This document shows positions 33,691 to 41,756 of a DNA stretch of 61,926 nucleotides, piece by piece. The notes below the pieces were generated by a model. That model worked only from the letters and a program-made list of their open reading frames with translations. It searched no databases and was not told the DNA's origin. The stretch spans positions 1 to 61,926 of the forward strand of contig CAJOID010000035.1 of the NCBI GenBank assembly GCA_905234595.1, given 5' to 3'. This DNA is from an uncultured Lachnospiraceae bacterium. GTDB taxonomy: Bacteria; Bacillota; Clostridia; Lachnospirales; Lachnospiraceae. A program made the translations under genes and the position numbers. Each line of letters starts with the position of its first letter. Position 1 is the first letter of the stretch.

Positions 33691-34548
33691 ATGATTGAGA
33701 ACCTTCAGGGCATATTTGAGACTGTCAACCATCGCGGTGACACCAATATCAGATTATATATGAATGATCTGGCTGAAGATTATCCTCCTCACTGGCATTC
33801 ATCCATGGAGATAATCATGCCCCTCGAAAGTTACTATATCGCAGAGGTTGCCGGACACAGGTTCGAACTTCGTGAAGGTGATGTACTCTTCATCTTCCCC
33901 TGTAATCTGCACACTCTGTATGCACCTCCGAAAGGCAAAAGGATCATATTCCAGCCCGAGATGCAATTCCTGCATCAGCTCAAGGAGATTGACGCGATCC
34001 TGTCCCTGATGGCTCCCGTCAGACTGATAACCGCCAATAACGCACCGGACATATATCCGGATATAAGAAAGCTGCTTCTCGAGATCGCAGATGAGTATCA
34101 GTTCTTCAGTTCCCTGTCAGAAGCGATCATATACAGCAAGCTGCTGGAGATGCTCGTAATAGCCGGCAGATACTACATGTCCCATGCCACGACGTTCGAT
34201 TCAACGGGGGATAAGCGTCAGGAATATACGGCCAAATTCATCACCATATGTGATTATATCGCCAATAACTGCACCGAGGAGCTCTCGTTGGACCAGATGG
34301 CCGACTTAAGCGGCTTCTCCAAATTCCATTTCAGCCGTCTGTTCAAGCAGTTTTCGGGCCAGACATTCTATCAGTATGTGAGTCACAAGAGGATCGAGCA
34401 TGCGGAACTGCTGCTCGCGAGAGAAGATCTGTCCATCACGGACGTTGCTACAGCATCGGGATTCGAGAGTCTGTCGGCTTTCATCCGCATGTTCAAGCAG
34501 ATCAAAGGCATGACACCGACGCAGTACAGAAAAATGAGATACGCCTGA
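33691..34548 (+). CDS. AraC-family transcriptional regulator
   Basis: A 285-residue regulator. The N terminus is a cupin-like ligand-binding domain (PPHWHSSMEIIMPLESYYIAEVAGHRFELREGDVLFIFPCNLHTL). The C-terminal ~100 residues are two helix-turn-helix units (LSLDQMADLSGFSKFHFSRLFKQFSG and ITDVATASGFESLSAFIRMFKQIKGMTPTQYRK). It is divergent from the sugar ABC-GH3 operon and most likely activates it when the sugar is present. The stop lies five bases from the convergent rlmH stop. Confidence 0.92.
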   Translation: MIENLQGIFETVNHRGDTNIRLYMNDLAEDYPPHWHSSMEIIMPLESYYIAEVAGHRFELREGDVLFIFPCNLHTLYAPPKGKRIIFQPEMQFLHQLKEIDAILSLMAPVRLITANNAPDIYPDIRKLLLEIADEYQFFSSLSEAIIYSKLLEMLVIAGRYYMSHATTFDSTGDKRQEYTAKFITICDYIANNCTEELSLDQMADLSGFSKFHFSRLFKQFSGQTFYQYVSHKRIEHAELLLAREDLSITDVATASGFESLSAFIRMFKQIKGMTPTQYRKMRYA

Positions 34549-34552
34549 GTGC

Positions 34553-35032
34553 CTACTTGTGATAAGGCTCTCCGTGGATGATCCGGTAACAGCGGTATAT
34601 CTGCTCCAGAAGTATGACTCTCATCAGCTGATGGGGGAAAGTCATGGCCGAGAAACTCAAATGCATATCCGCGCGTTCCGTCACCGATCCGTGAAGCCCG
34701 AGCGATCCCCCTATGATAAATACGATATGGCTGATCCCGTTTATCCCCAGTCCTTCTATATAAGAAGAAAGGGCCTCCGAATCATATGACCTGCCGCCGA
34801 TCTCCAGGGTAACGATATGTGCCCCGGCAGGCAGTTTCGCCGTTATCCTTTCCGCTTCCCTGGCCAGGATCTGATCTTTTAGTGCAGCACTGCACACATC
34901 CGGCGTCATTTCATCTGCGACTTCAATGATATTCAGCCTGCAATAACGAGAGAGACGCTTCGAATACTCATCGATCGCGTCCCTGTAGAATCTTTCTTTT
35001 ATCTTACCTACACAGATAACAGTGATCTGCAT
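34553..35032 (-). CDS. rlmH: 23S rRNA pseudouridine(1915) N3-methyltransferase RlmH
   Basis: A 159-residue SPOUT methyltransferase that methylates pseudouridine 1915 in helix 69 of 23S rRNA. The start MQITVICVGKIKERFYRDAIDEYSKRLSRYCRLNIIEVADE and the knot region IVFIIGGSLGLHG, ending LLEQIYRCYRIIHGEPYHK, are diagnostic. The ATG overlaps the stop of the CBS-domain gene (TGATG), with GGAG upstream. Confidence 0.96.
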   Translation of the reverse strand: MQITVICVGKIKERFYRDAIDEYSKRLSRYCRLNIIEVADEMTPDVCSAALKDQILAREAERITAKLPAGAHIVTLEIGGRSYDSEALSSYIEGLGINGISHIVFIIGGSLGLHGSVTERADMHLSFSAMTFPHQLMRVILLEQIYRCYRIIHGEPYHK

Positions 35033-36390
35033 CACATCTCCACATCAGCACCTATCTCAACCGCAGGGCACTCATCCTCAGTATCATCGCTGTCACTGTC
35101 CGTTGACTGCGAATCATTCTCATCGGTTTCGGGCTCCGGTTCGGGCAGGGTCATAAGCACTTTTAGTATACGGTTCTGATGTATCCCCTTTGCCTGCAGG
35201 AGGGTACCGTCTTTGAGTTCGACGACCTCCCCGTCTTCGGGAAGTCTCTCAAGCGCTTCTATCATCAGTCCGCCTATGGAATCATAGTCTTCGGATTGAA
35301 GATCCGTATCCAGCGCATCATTGATATCGTCCGTTTTCATGGATGCTTCGATCAGATATGATCTGCCGCCGAGCTCTATTATCAGTTCTTCTTCATCCTC
35401 ATCGAATTCATCACGGATATCTCCCACTATCTCTTCCAGCAGGTCTTCCATGGTGATCATTCCGACGCAGCTGCCGTATTCATTGAGAACGAAGGTCATG
35501 CTTAAGGTCTTCTCCTTCATCTCCTTGAGGAGATCCAGGGTCTTTTTATGCTCAACGGTGTACATACCTTCGCGCATTATATTGCTGATACGGAAGTTTT
35601 CCTTGTCCTCAACCAGTATGAAATCCTTAATATTCACCAGACCGATGAAATTGTCAGGCTCCTCTTCCCATACGGGGATACGTGTAAACATTTTGTCACG
35701 GAATACCTCCATGAGCTCGTCATACGTAGCTTCAACGCTTACCGTAGACATATCCTCACGGGGTATCATGATATCCTCGGCCTCAGAGTCGGAGAAATTG
35801 AGCACATTATAGATCATCTCATGCTCTTCGGACTCTATCTCGCCACCCTCGTGGCTCACATCCACATATGTCTTGAGCTCATCCTCAGTGATCTGCTCTT
35901 CCTGAGCATCCGGGTCGATCCTTACCAGTCTCAGGACTCCCCGCGACAGTTTATCCACTATGAATACTATAGGTGTGAGCAGTACCATAAAGAAACGGAT
36001 CGTACCGCTGTAAGCCAGAGACAGCTTATCACTGTTTATCTTGGCCCAGCTCTTGGGTACTACTTCACCCAGTATGAGCACCACGAAGGTAAGTATGCCC
36101 GTAGATACACCCACAAAAACACTGCCCCATATCCTTATGGTCAATGCCGTGGCTATGGATGTGGCTGCGATATTAACGATATTGTTACCTACGAGGATCG
36201 TGGAGAGCATCTTGGAATAATCTGACAGGATATGCTCTACTCTGGCAGCCCGCTTGTTACCGTCTTCCGCGAGGGTACGTAATCTCACCTTGTTCACGGT
36301 AGTAAACGCAGTCTCTGCCGATGAAAAGAACGCCGACAATATCAGCAAAACGATCAGAACTATAAGTTGTATGACACCCGGGGTATCCAA
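35032..36390 (-). CDS. CNNM/CorC-type transporter protein with CBS pair
   Basis: About 452 residues: a DUF21/CNNM membrane domain with four helices (FFSSAETAFTTVNKVRLRTLAEDG, GNNIVNIAATSIATAL, LILGEVVPKSWA), two CBS domains (IMIPREDMSTVSVEATYDELMEVF; TLDLLKEMKEKTLSMTFVLNEYGSCVGMITMEDLLEEIVGDI), and a C-terminal CorC_HlyC domain plus an acidic tail. Family members move or sense Mg2+ or Co2+ and are often called hemolysin-like without evidence of that activity. The likely start is TTG at 36390 with AAAGGA seven bases upstream. A GTG at 36408 is the alternative. Confidence 0.88.
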   Translation of the reverse strand: MDTPGVIQLIVLIVLLILSAFFSSAETAFTTVNKVRLRTLAEDGNKRAARVEHILSDYSKMLSTILVGNNIVNIAATSIATALTIRIWGSVFVGVSTGILTFVVLILGEVVPKSWAKINSDKLSLAYSGTIRFFMVLLTPIVFIVDKLSRGVLRLVRIDPDAQEEQITEDELKTYVDVSHEGGEIESEEHEMIYNVLNFSDSEAEDIMIPREDMSTVSVEATYDELMEVFRDKMFTRIPVWEEEPDNFIGLVNIKDFILVEDKENFRISNIMREGMYTVEHKKTLDLLKEMKEKTLSMTFVLNEYGSCVGMITMEDLLEEIVGDIRDEFDEDEEELIIELGGRSYLIEASMKTDDINDALDTDLQSEDYDSIGGLMIEALERLPEDGEVVELKDGTLLQAKGIHQNRILKVLMTLPEPEPETDENDSQSTDSDSDDTEDECPAVEIGADVEM

Positions 36391-36467
36391 AATAAGATCC
36401 TTTCTCACAAAAATATTATGCTTATGATACCATACCGCTCGCACAGGCGCAAATCAGCTCCGTCAGG

Positions 36468-36495
36468 TAAAGAATCCAGGTAAATTCTCCGATAA
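36468..36495 (+). promoter_or_regulatory. SigD (motility sigma)-type promoter
   Basis: TAAA (36468-36471), 16 bases, TCCGATAA (36488-36495) closely matches the SigD/FliA consensus TAAA-N15-GCCGATAA. It points at the EF-hand protein gene. No SigA-type promoter was seen in this gap. Confidence 0.65.
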
Positions 36496-36501
36496 ATATA
36501 T

Positions 36502-36670
36502 TGTCTTAGGTTTACCACGTTACGGACACCGTGGGGAGACAGCAACGTCAAAGTGTAACTGATCAGCTTCAGGAGAGGTAAGGACATCTACCCTACTGAA
36601 CAGGAGCACCTCAAAGAAAAGGGGGCTGATCGGTCTGCACATACCCGGCGTCCCCGGAAAAGAGGTAAAC
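36502..36670 (+). other. Structured leader of the EF-hand gene with alternative ribosome-site pairing
   Basis: The predicted ~170-nt leader can fold into nested stems: GGGGA/TCCCC (36533-36537 with 36651-36655), GATCAGC/GCTGATC (36561-36567 with 36625-36631) and GAGGT/ACCTC (36575-36579 with 36608-36612). The ribosome site GAGGT at 36662-36666 is identical to the inner GAGGT, so ACCTC could pair with either. I do not recognise a known riboswitch class. No coding sequence was seen in this stretch. Confidence 0.5.
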
Positions 36671-36904
36671 ATGAGAATTACTGACAGTACAGTATCCATG
36701 TCGTCTGCGCGCAGATCAATGCAGTTCGCGCAGGCTCGTACGGTCCGCAATCGCAGACCCGGTGACCCGGGGGAACAATCCCTGGGATTCTACCAGAACT
36801 TCCTTGATCAACCCGCTCAGGCAACTGCAGTCGGGCAAAACACGTATGAACAACGCCGATGCCATCAGGTCGATCCGCCTTCAGATCCTTCACAGGATAT
36901 TTGA
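36671..36904 (+). CDS. N-terminal part of the EF-hand protein, first frame
   Basis: The ATG at 36671 has AGAGGT five bases upstream, the natural start for the gene. It encodes MRITDSTVSMSSARRSMQ..., an N terminus that fits the family of the next entry, then runs out of sense after about residue 60 and stops at 36904. The downstream frame is needed for the rest of the protein, so the gene seems to be split by one extra base (or two lost) somewhere near 36830-36870. Confidence 0.55.
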   Translation: MRITDSTVSMSSARRSMQFAQARTVRNRRPGDPGEQSLGFYQNFLDQPAQATAVGQNTYEQRRCHQVDPPSDPSQDI

Positions 36905-37631
36905 TTTCCTGCGGGGCTTCCGTTCATGCGACACAAACACTGTTTCCGATGTCCCGCAAGGGTCTGTCTGGGTAAGGACTTCCTCAAACAGTTTCCTTTA
37001 TCACGAAGAAGAATCCACCAGTTTTGTCTCAAACGGCGTGGTCAGGTGTGCCGACGGACGTGAGATCGATTTCGGGGTAGAGCTTTCCATGACCAGATCT
37101 TTTACTCAGCTGTACGAGGAACTGACTACGGAAGACTACTTCCTGACCGACCCCCTCGTCATCAATATAGACAGCGATATCACGCATGTATCCGATTTCA
37201 AATTCCTGTTTGACTTAGACGGCGACGGAGAGAAGGAGAATATTTCATTTGCGGGCGCGGGAAGCGGTTTTCTCGCCCTGGATCTGAATGATGACGGGAT
37301 CATCAATGACGGAAAAGAACTCTTCGGGACACGAAGCGGAAACGGCTTCGCAGACCTGGCAAAATACGACAGCGACGGAGACGGATGGATCGATGAAGAT
37401 GATGATATCTTCAACAGACTGAAGGTATGGACAAAGGATGAAAACGGTAATGATAAGCTACTGGACCTGAAAGAAGCCGATGTCGGAGCGATCTTTCTCG
37501 GAAACGTAAATACACAGTTCTCACTTAATAATATGATGAATCATACCGATGCCTATATCAGGTCCACCGGTGTATTCCTGAGGGAATCGGGTTCGGTCGG
37601 TACGATCGCACAACTGGATATGACATCATAA
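36762..37631 (+). CDS. Calcium-binding EF-hand-like protein, main frame
   Basis: A 289-codon frame whose sensible part begins near IRSIRLQILHRIFDFLRG. The central region holds acidic calcium-loop motifs: DLDGDGEKE, DLNDDGIINDGKE and DSDGDGWIDEDDD, separated by GAGSGFLAL and ELFGTRSGNGFADLAKYD, and ends with VGAIFLGNVNTQFSL. I recall similar hypothetical proteins in Lachnospiraceae and Clostridia. No signal peptide is visible. The SigD promoter suggests expression with motility genes. Its first ~25 codons overlap the other frame and are probably not translated as such. Confidence 0.7.
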   Translation: MTRGNNPWDSTRTSLINPLRQLQSGKTRMNNADAIRSIRLQILHRIFDFLRGFRSCDTNTVSDVPQGSVWVRTSSNSFLYHEEESTSFVSNGVVRCADGREIDFGVELSMTRSFTQLYEELTTEDYFLTDPLVINIDSDITHVSDFKFLFDLDGDGEKENISFAGAGSGFLALDLNDDGIINDGKELFGTRSGNGFADLAKYDSDGDGWIDEDDDIFNRLKVWTKDENGNDKLLDLKEADVGAIFLGNVNTQFSLNNMMNHTDAYIRSTGVFLRESGSVGTIAQLDMTS

Positions 37632-37640
37632 GGAAATATT

Positions 37641-37856
37641 TCAATACTCGGTTTTAACATCATCAACTCCGCACATCTGTTTAAAGACCAGCAGGTCTTC
37701 ATGCGTGCGGATCGTCATGATCTCCCGAAAGGTTGCGGTCGTCCTGCATTTGATGCCCGCAACCTTTTCTCCGTTACATATGCTTGCGCGGATCACGGGG
37801 TATTCGGTTTCGGGATCGTACTCGATGCGGTTTATCTGTTTTCTTTTTCCAAACAT
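37641..37856 (-). CDS. Small conserved hypothetical protein
   Basis: A 71-residue basic-then-mixed protein (FGKRKQINRIEYDPETEYPVIRASICNGEKVAGIK... REIMTIRTHEDLLVFKQMCGV). Similar ~70-residue proteins in Lachnospiraceae are sometimes auto-labelled aspartate dehydrogenase, which its size makes implausible. It starts inside the end of the HAD phosphatase gene (25-base overlap) with only a weak GAGCGAG site, so coupled translation is likely. Function unknown. Confidence 0.65.
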   Translation of the reverse strand: MFGKRKQINRIEYDPETEYPVIRASICNGEKVAGIKCRTTATFREIMTIRTHEDLLVFKQMCGVDDVKTEY

Positions 37857-38497
37857 ATCTCGCTCAGCTCCGGGAATGAAGATACCGTAAGTCCGTTGTA
37901 GCCGGGAACCGGCTTGTCATCGCCGAACCCGTATGCGGCATAGATAAAGGTGATTCCCGCCTCGGTTGCGGATTCATAATCGCCACGGGTATCTCCGATA
38001 TAGCAGGTTTCTTCGTCGTTCAGACCGTTACGTGAGATCACCAGCCTGATATTATCCGCCTTAAGAAGGCCCGTGGCGCCGAAACTCTCGTAGTCCGAGA
38101 TCAGGTCTTCTATACCCAGCTTGGCCATGACCAGCGGAATATATCCGTCCTGGCAGTTGCTTACGATGTAGAGCCTGTTTTCCTCAGACAGTTTTCGCAG
38201 TGTAACGGCCACTTCCGGGTACGAGAGATCTTCGGCACAGCCGCCGACCCTTTCCTGTTCACGCTGTTTGATGCTCACCATAAGTTCGGATTTCTTTTCA
38301 TCATCCTGACCGGGGTAGAGATCATCTATTATAACGTCCATGGGTTTTCCGAATTCCTTTTTCAGCATATCGGCAGTCACAAACCGGCCGAGAACATCAC
38401 CCAGTCCGACATCTGCGGTGGCATCATTCCACGCTTCTGCCACTATTCCGGTCGTATCCCACAGCGTACCGTCTATATCAAATATGTAATTCATCAT
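37832..38497 (-). CDS. HAD-family phosphatase
   Basis: A 221-residue hydrolase of the phosphoglycolate phosphatase-like branch. HAD motif I is FDIDGTLWDT (nucleophile and acid Asp), motif II is IVSNCQDG, and motif IV is CYIGDTRGDYESATEAG. A helical cap sits after motif I. The substrate is unknown. The ATG overlaps the tRNA deaminase stop (ATGA). Confidence 0.9.
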   Translation of the reverse strand: MMNYIFDIDGTLWDTTGIVAEAWNDATADVGLGDVLGRFVTADMLKKEFGKPMDVIIDDLYPGQDDEKKSELMVSIKQREQERVGGCAEDLSYPEVAVTLRKLSEENRLYIVSNCQDGYIPLVMAKLGIEDLISDYESFGATGLLKADNIRLVISRNGLNDEETCYIGDTRGDYESATEAGITFIYAAYGFGDDKPVPGYNGLTVSSFPELSEICLEKENR

Positions 38498-39024
38498 ATA
38501 TCCTCTGCATCGGCGTCCTCTTCCCGTTTCAGGCGCTTTTCCTCTTTGTTCCGTATGCGCAGCTCCACAAAGAATTTTTTAAGCAGGCTCGAGCATTCAT
38601 CCTCCAGGAGGCCCTGACAATAATCAACCTGATGATTAAACCCGTTATTGGTCAGTATATTCAGTACAGAGCCCGCACAGCCGGCTTTGGGGCTGACGGC
38701 TCCGGCATGTACCACGGGTATCCTCGCCTGTACTATGGCGCCGGCGCACATCTGGCAAGGCTCGAGAGTCACATACATCGTACATTCCTCAAGCCGCCAG
38801 TCTCCCATCTCCTTACTGGCCCGTCTGATCGCCGTGATCTCCGCATGGGACAACGTACACTTATCCGTATTGCGGCGGTTATATCCACGGCCTATGATAC
38901 GGTCCTGATATACTATCACACACCCGATGGGAACTTCACCGTGTGCATATGCCCGGCGTGCCTGCTTCAGGGCTTCTTTCATGTACTTTATATCGTTTGG
39001 GGTATATTCGCGATCCGGATTCAT
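38494..39024 (-). CDS. tadA: tRNA adenosine(34) deaminase
   Basis: About 176 residues, a zinc deaminase that makes inosine at the wobble position of tRNA-Arg(ACG). The zinc and catalytic motifs are HAEITAI and PCQMCAGAI. The start MNPDREYTPNDIKYMKEALKQARRAYAHGEVPIGCVIV fits the family. The longer frame to 39174 would run through the SRP RNA promoter and gene and is unlikely. This gene shares only its name with the pilus ATPase tadA at 10719. Confidence 0.93.
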   Translation of the reverse strand: MNPDREYTPNDIKYMKEALKQARRAYAHGEVPIGCVIVYQDRIIGRGYNRRNTDKCTLSHAEITAIRRASKEMGDWRLEECTMYVTLEPCQMCAGAIVQARIPVVHAGAVSPKAGCAGSVLNILTNNGFNHQVDYCQGLLEDECSSLLKKFFVELRIRNKEEKRLKREEDADAEDI

Positions 39025-39049
39025 ATCTGTCTGTTTTGCATCAACGTGT

Positions 39050-39078
39050 TTGACAACACGAGACGAATTACATATACT
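39050..39078 (+). promoter_or_regulatory. Promoter of the SRP RNA gene
   Basis: TTGACA (39050-39055), 17 bases, TATACT (39073-39078). The start near 39085 matches the expected 5' end of the RNA. Confidence 0.85.
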
Positions 39079-39084
39079 TAATAA

Positions 39085-39348
39085 GCCGTGCAGCCGGGGA
39101 AGTAGCGGAGCCCTGTACCTGCAATCCGCTCCAGCAGGGGTGATGCCGACCTGAGGGCTTAATTCTGTGTACACGCCCTATGTAAGTGGTGTTGAAGTTT
39201 GGGTCTTACGCAATGGGAATCTGTGAACCGTGTCAGGGCAGGAATGCAGCAGCACTAAGCGGAATCTCCCATGTGCCGTGAGGGTGCCTGGCGGAGCTAA
39301 CTGCATCGGAAACATGCTCAGAAGGCGGTTCGAAGCGAGGCGCACGGC
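39085..39348 (+). ncRNA. ffs: Signal recognition particle RNA, large Gram-positive type
   Basis: About 264 nucleotides. The Alu-domain part (AGTAGCGGAGCCCTGTACC, then AATCCGCTCCAGCAGGG) and GTAAGTGGTGTTGAAGTTTGG align with B. subtilis scRNA. The S-domain core GTGTCAGGGCAGGAATGCAG and the tetraloop-side CCGTGAGGGTGCCTGG are clear. The ends GCCGTGC and GCACGGC pair, which sets the boundaries. It binds Ffh for membrane protein targeting. It sits head to head with the tRNA deaminase gene. No strong terminator was seen after it. Confidence 0.93.
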
Positions 39349-39369
39349 CTTGTCATTCATTGCCCCGTA

Positions 39370-40455
39370 CTATCTGTTATTCTCCATATTCTTGAGATAT
39401 TCAACTACCATCAGAGCGATCTTAAGAGTCAGAGCATCATCAAACAGTCTTATATCCAGCCCGGTCTGCTTCTGAAGCTTCTCTATGCGGTAAACCAGTG
39501 TATTTCTGTGAACAAAGAGCTGACGTGAAGTCTCGGATATGTTCAGACTGTTCTCAAAGAACTTATTTATGGTATTGATAGTCTCCTCATCCAGATCATC
39601 GGGTATATTATCGCCGAATATCTCCTCGACATACATATGACACAGATTCTCCGGGAGCTGGTATATCAGGCGCCCTATACCCAGGTTATTATACGCAGCT
39701 ACGCGGTTCTCATTATAGAAGATCCGTCCGACTTCAAGCGCCATCATCGCTTCCTTATAGGATTTTGACACATCTTTGAGTTCTCCGACTATAGTACCGT
39801 ATGCGACCCTGACATTGATCATGGCCTCCATCTGCATCATATCCACTATCGTGTCCGCTATGGCCCGTATATCTTCGTATCCCTGGTCAGATTCCAGTTT
39901 CTTGATCAGCACTATGCCGTTCTCGTCTATGGATGTGATATAGTCTCCGTTCTGAGGCGAGAACATACCGCCCAGGACTTCCTGTCCCATGGCATTCTTG
40001 TCGGGCGCGGTCTCAATGAGCATGGCCACCCGTCTGACATTATTATCTATATGCAGTTTTTTGGCCCGGTTATAGATATCAACCAGAAGCAGGTTGTCCA
40101 TAATGAGATTCTGGAAGAATCCTCCGCGGTCAAATCTTTCTTTATATGCCTGGATAAGATTCTGCAGACTGCTGACGGCGATCCGGCCGTAAGTATAAGT
40201 ATCCTCACTGCTTCCGATCGCATCCAGTATATATACAGTCTCCTCACCATCGGATATCTTGAGCAGATGATGCTGCCCGATCACCTGAGAATCCGCAGGT
40301 GAAGCCGCAAACCCGGTGACAACCGCGGTTCCGGGATGCTCAACCTCCGAAGTGGCTGTCTGTATTGAGCCGGCCGGATCATACACTCCGAATTCCACTT
40401 TGGTTATGGTCTTCAGATCGTCTATGCTGTTTTTGATGGCCTGGATCGATATCAT
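39370..40455 (-). CDS. CdaR/PucR-type transcriptional regulator
   Basis: About 361 residues. The C terminus is the PucR-type helix-turn-helix (LNISETSRQLFVHRNTLVYRIEKLQKQTGLDIRLFDDALTLKIAL) and the middle is a GGDEF-like CdaR regulatory domain (VRVAYGTIVGELKDVSKSYKEAMMALEVGRIF). The N terminus is a small sensor-like region. CdaR relatives control sugar-acid use; here the MsmX-type ATPase gene lies just upstream in the same direction, separated by a strong terminator. The ATG at 40455 has GAGG upstream. Confidence 0.85.
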   Translation of the reverse strand: MISIQAIKNSIDDLKTITKVEFGVYDPAGSIQTATSEVEHPGTAVVTGFAASPADSQVIGQHHLLKISDGEETVYILDAIGSSEDTYTYGRIAVSSLQNLIQAYKERFDRGGFFQNLIMDNLLLVDIYNRAKKLHIDNNVRRVAMLIETAPDKNAMGQEVLGGMFSPQNGDYITSIDENGIVLIKKLESDQGYEDIRAIADTIVDMMQMEAMINVRVAYGTIVGELKDVSKSYKEAMMALEVGRIFYNENRVAAYNNLGIGRLIYQLPENLCHMYVEEIFGDNIPDDLDEETINTINKFFENSLNISETSRQLFVHRNTLVYRIEKLQKQTGLDIRLFDDALTLKIALMVVEYLKNMENNR

Positions 40456-40468
40456 ATATATACCTCGC

Positions 40469-40500
40469 AAAAAAAATAGGGGGATGGATCTCCATCCCCC
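40469..40500 (-). terminator. Strong Rho-independent terminator after the MsmX-type gene
   Basis: GGGGGATGG and CCATCCCCC form a nine-base stem around a GAGAT-type loop (40479-40500). On the minus strand it is followed by TATTTTTTTT. Confidence 0.95.
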
Positions 40501-40520
40501 TAATCTTATCACAGATATGA

Positions 40521-41159
40521 CTAGTTAGTAATGGTCTGCTCGGTTTCCTTATCGAAGATATGGATCTTCTCAACATCGAATGCAAACTTAACTGTATCAC
40601 CGGGTCTTGCGGTAGTTCTGGAATCAACTCTGGCTGTGATCGGGAACTCTTCAAGATCGAAGTACAGATAAACTTCAGCACCCAGAAGCTCGTATACCTT
40701 GATGTTGGACTCGAATACACACTTAGCGGTCTCGATGAACATCTCGGAATCATATACATCCTCGGGACGGATACCGAATGTAACGGTCTTTCCGTTGTAG
40801 CCGCCATCGATAAGCTTCTTGGCTTTAGCGGGAGGAAGCGGGATAGACTTGCCGCCGATCTTCAGCGCAGCTTCGTCACCGTTAACCTCAACCTCTGCAT
40901 CAAGGAAGTTCATCTGAGGTGATCCCATGAAACCTGCAACAAACAGATTACCGGGCTTCTCATAAAGATTCTGAGGAGTGTCAACCTGCTGGATAACACC
41001 ATCCTTCATAACTACGATACGGTCACCGAGTGTCATAGCCTCGGTCTGGTCATGTGTAACGTAGATGATGGTGGTACCGAGTCTCTGATGCAGCTTGGCG
41101 ATCTCAATTCTCATCTGAACACGAAGCTTGGCATCCAGGTTTGAAAGAGGCTCGTCCAT
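40521..41159 (-). CDS. MsmX/UgpC-type sugar ABC ATPase, C-terminal fragment (frameshifted)
   Basis: The last ~212 residues of the ATPase, starting at [13 protein letters not shown] (end of Walker B and the D loop), with the switch His in [14 protein letters not shown] and the regulatory TOBE-like domain ([17 protein letters not shown]... [15 protein letters not shown]). In the intact family it continues directly from the N-terminal fragment at 41159-41614 through REPKVFLMDEP. Sixteen bases covering REPKV and the first base of the next codon are missing at the join. Alone it lacks Walker A and could not hydrolyse ATP. Confidence 0.85.
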   Translation of the reverse strand: MDEPLSNLDAKLRVQMRIEIAKLHQRLGTTIIYVTHDQTEAMTLGDRIVVMKDGVIQQVDTPQNLYEKPGNLFVAGFMGSPQMNFLDAEVEVNGDEAALKIGGKSIPLPPAKAKKLIDGGYNGKTVTFGIRPEDVYDSEMFIETAKCVFESNIKVYELLGAEVYLYFDLEEFPITARVDSRTTARPGDTVKFAFDVEKIHIFDKETEQTITN

Positions 41160-41614
41160 CAGGAAACGATCGCACGACCCATGGCAACACGCTGTCTCTG
41201 ACCACCGGACAGAGCCTTGGGCTTACGGTCAAGGAGTGCTGTCAGATCCAGGATCTTAGCAGCTTCTTTAACCATCTTGTCTATCTCATCCTTCGGAACC
41301 TTACGAAGTTTAAGACCGAATGCCATATTATCATAAACTGACATATGAGGATACAGAGCGTAGTTCTGGAATACCATCGCGATATCACGATCCTTGGGCT
41401 CTACATCGTTAACGATCCTGTCACCGATCTTCAGCTCACCGGAAGAAATATCCTCCAGACCTGCGATCATACGAAGAGTAGTGGACTTACCGCATCCGGA
41501 AGGACCTACGAAGATGATGAACTCCTTGTCCTCGATCTGCAGGTTAAAGTCTTTAACAGCTTCGAATCCGTTAGGATAAACCTTGCAAATGTTAGTTAAT
41601 GTTAAACTTGCCAT
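41159..41614 (-). CDS. MsmX/UgpC-type sugar ABC ATPase, N-terminal fragment (frameshifted)
   Basis: The first ~151 residues of the shared CUT1 ATPase: [32 protein letters not shown], Walker [17 protein letters not shown] loop [27 protein letters not shown], and signature [17 protein letters not shown], then a stop where the family continues into Walker B. AGGAGG precedes the ATG. In Firmicutes one such ATPase often powers several sugar importers; the transporter at 30126-33434 lacks its own. If the break is real, the cell needs another copy elsewhere. Confidence 0.88.
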   Translation of the reverse strand: MASLTLTNICKVYPNGFEAVKDFNLQIEDKEFIIFVGPSGCGKSTTLRMIAGLEDISSGELKIGDRIVNDVEPKDRDIAMVFQNYALYPHMSVYDNMAFGLKLRKVPKDEIDKMVKEAAKILDLTALLDRKPKALSGGQRQRVAMGRAIVS

Positions 41615-41714
41615 TTTGACCTCCTGTATTGGTTATTTGTTATCTGCGGACAGAATTCCGCAACCTGTTCCAAGTATATAATCCCTGACATTTTTGCGCC
41701 ATAATTCAATTGAA

Positions 41715-41756
41715 CAAAAAATCGGGGATCTGATGTACAAGTTGAACAAAGTCCCC
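41715..41756 (-). terminator. Rho-independent terminator after the DUF624 gene
   Basis: GGGGACT and AGATCCCC pair around a ~20-base loop (41724-41756), followed on the minus strand by GATTTTTTG. The stem begins at the DUF624 stop codon. Confidence 0.75.

Noticed and set aside
39025-39174. 50-residue N-terminal extension of the tRNA deaminase
   Set aside because: It would be encoded across the SRP RNA promoter and start, and deaminases of this family begin where the shorter start lies.
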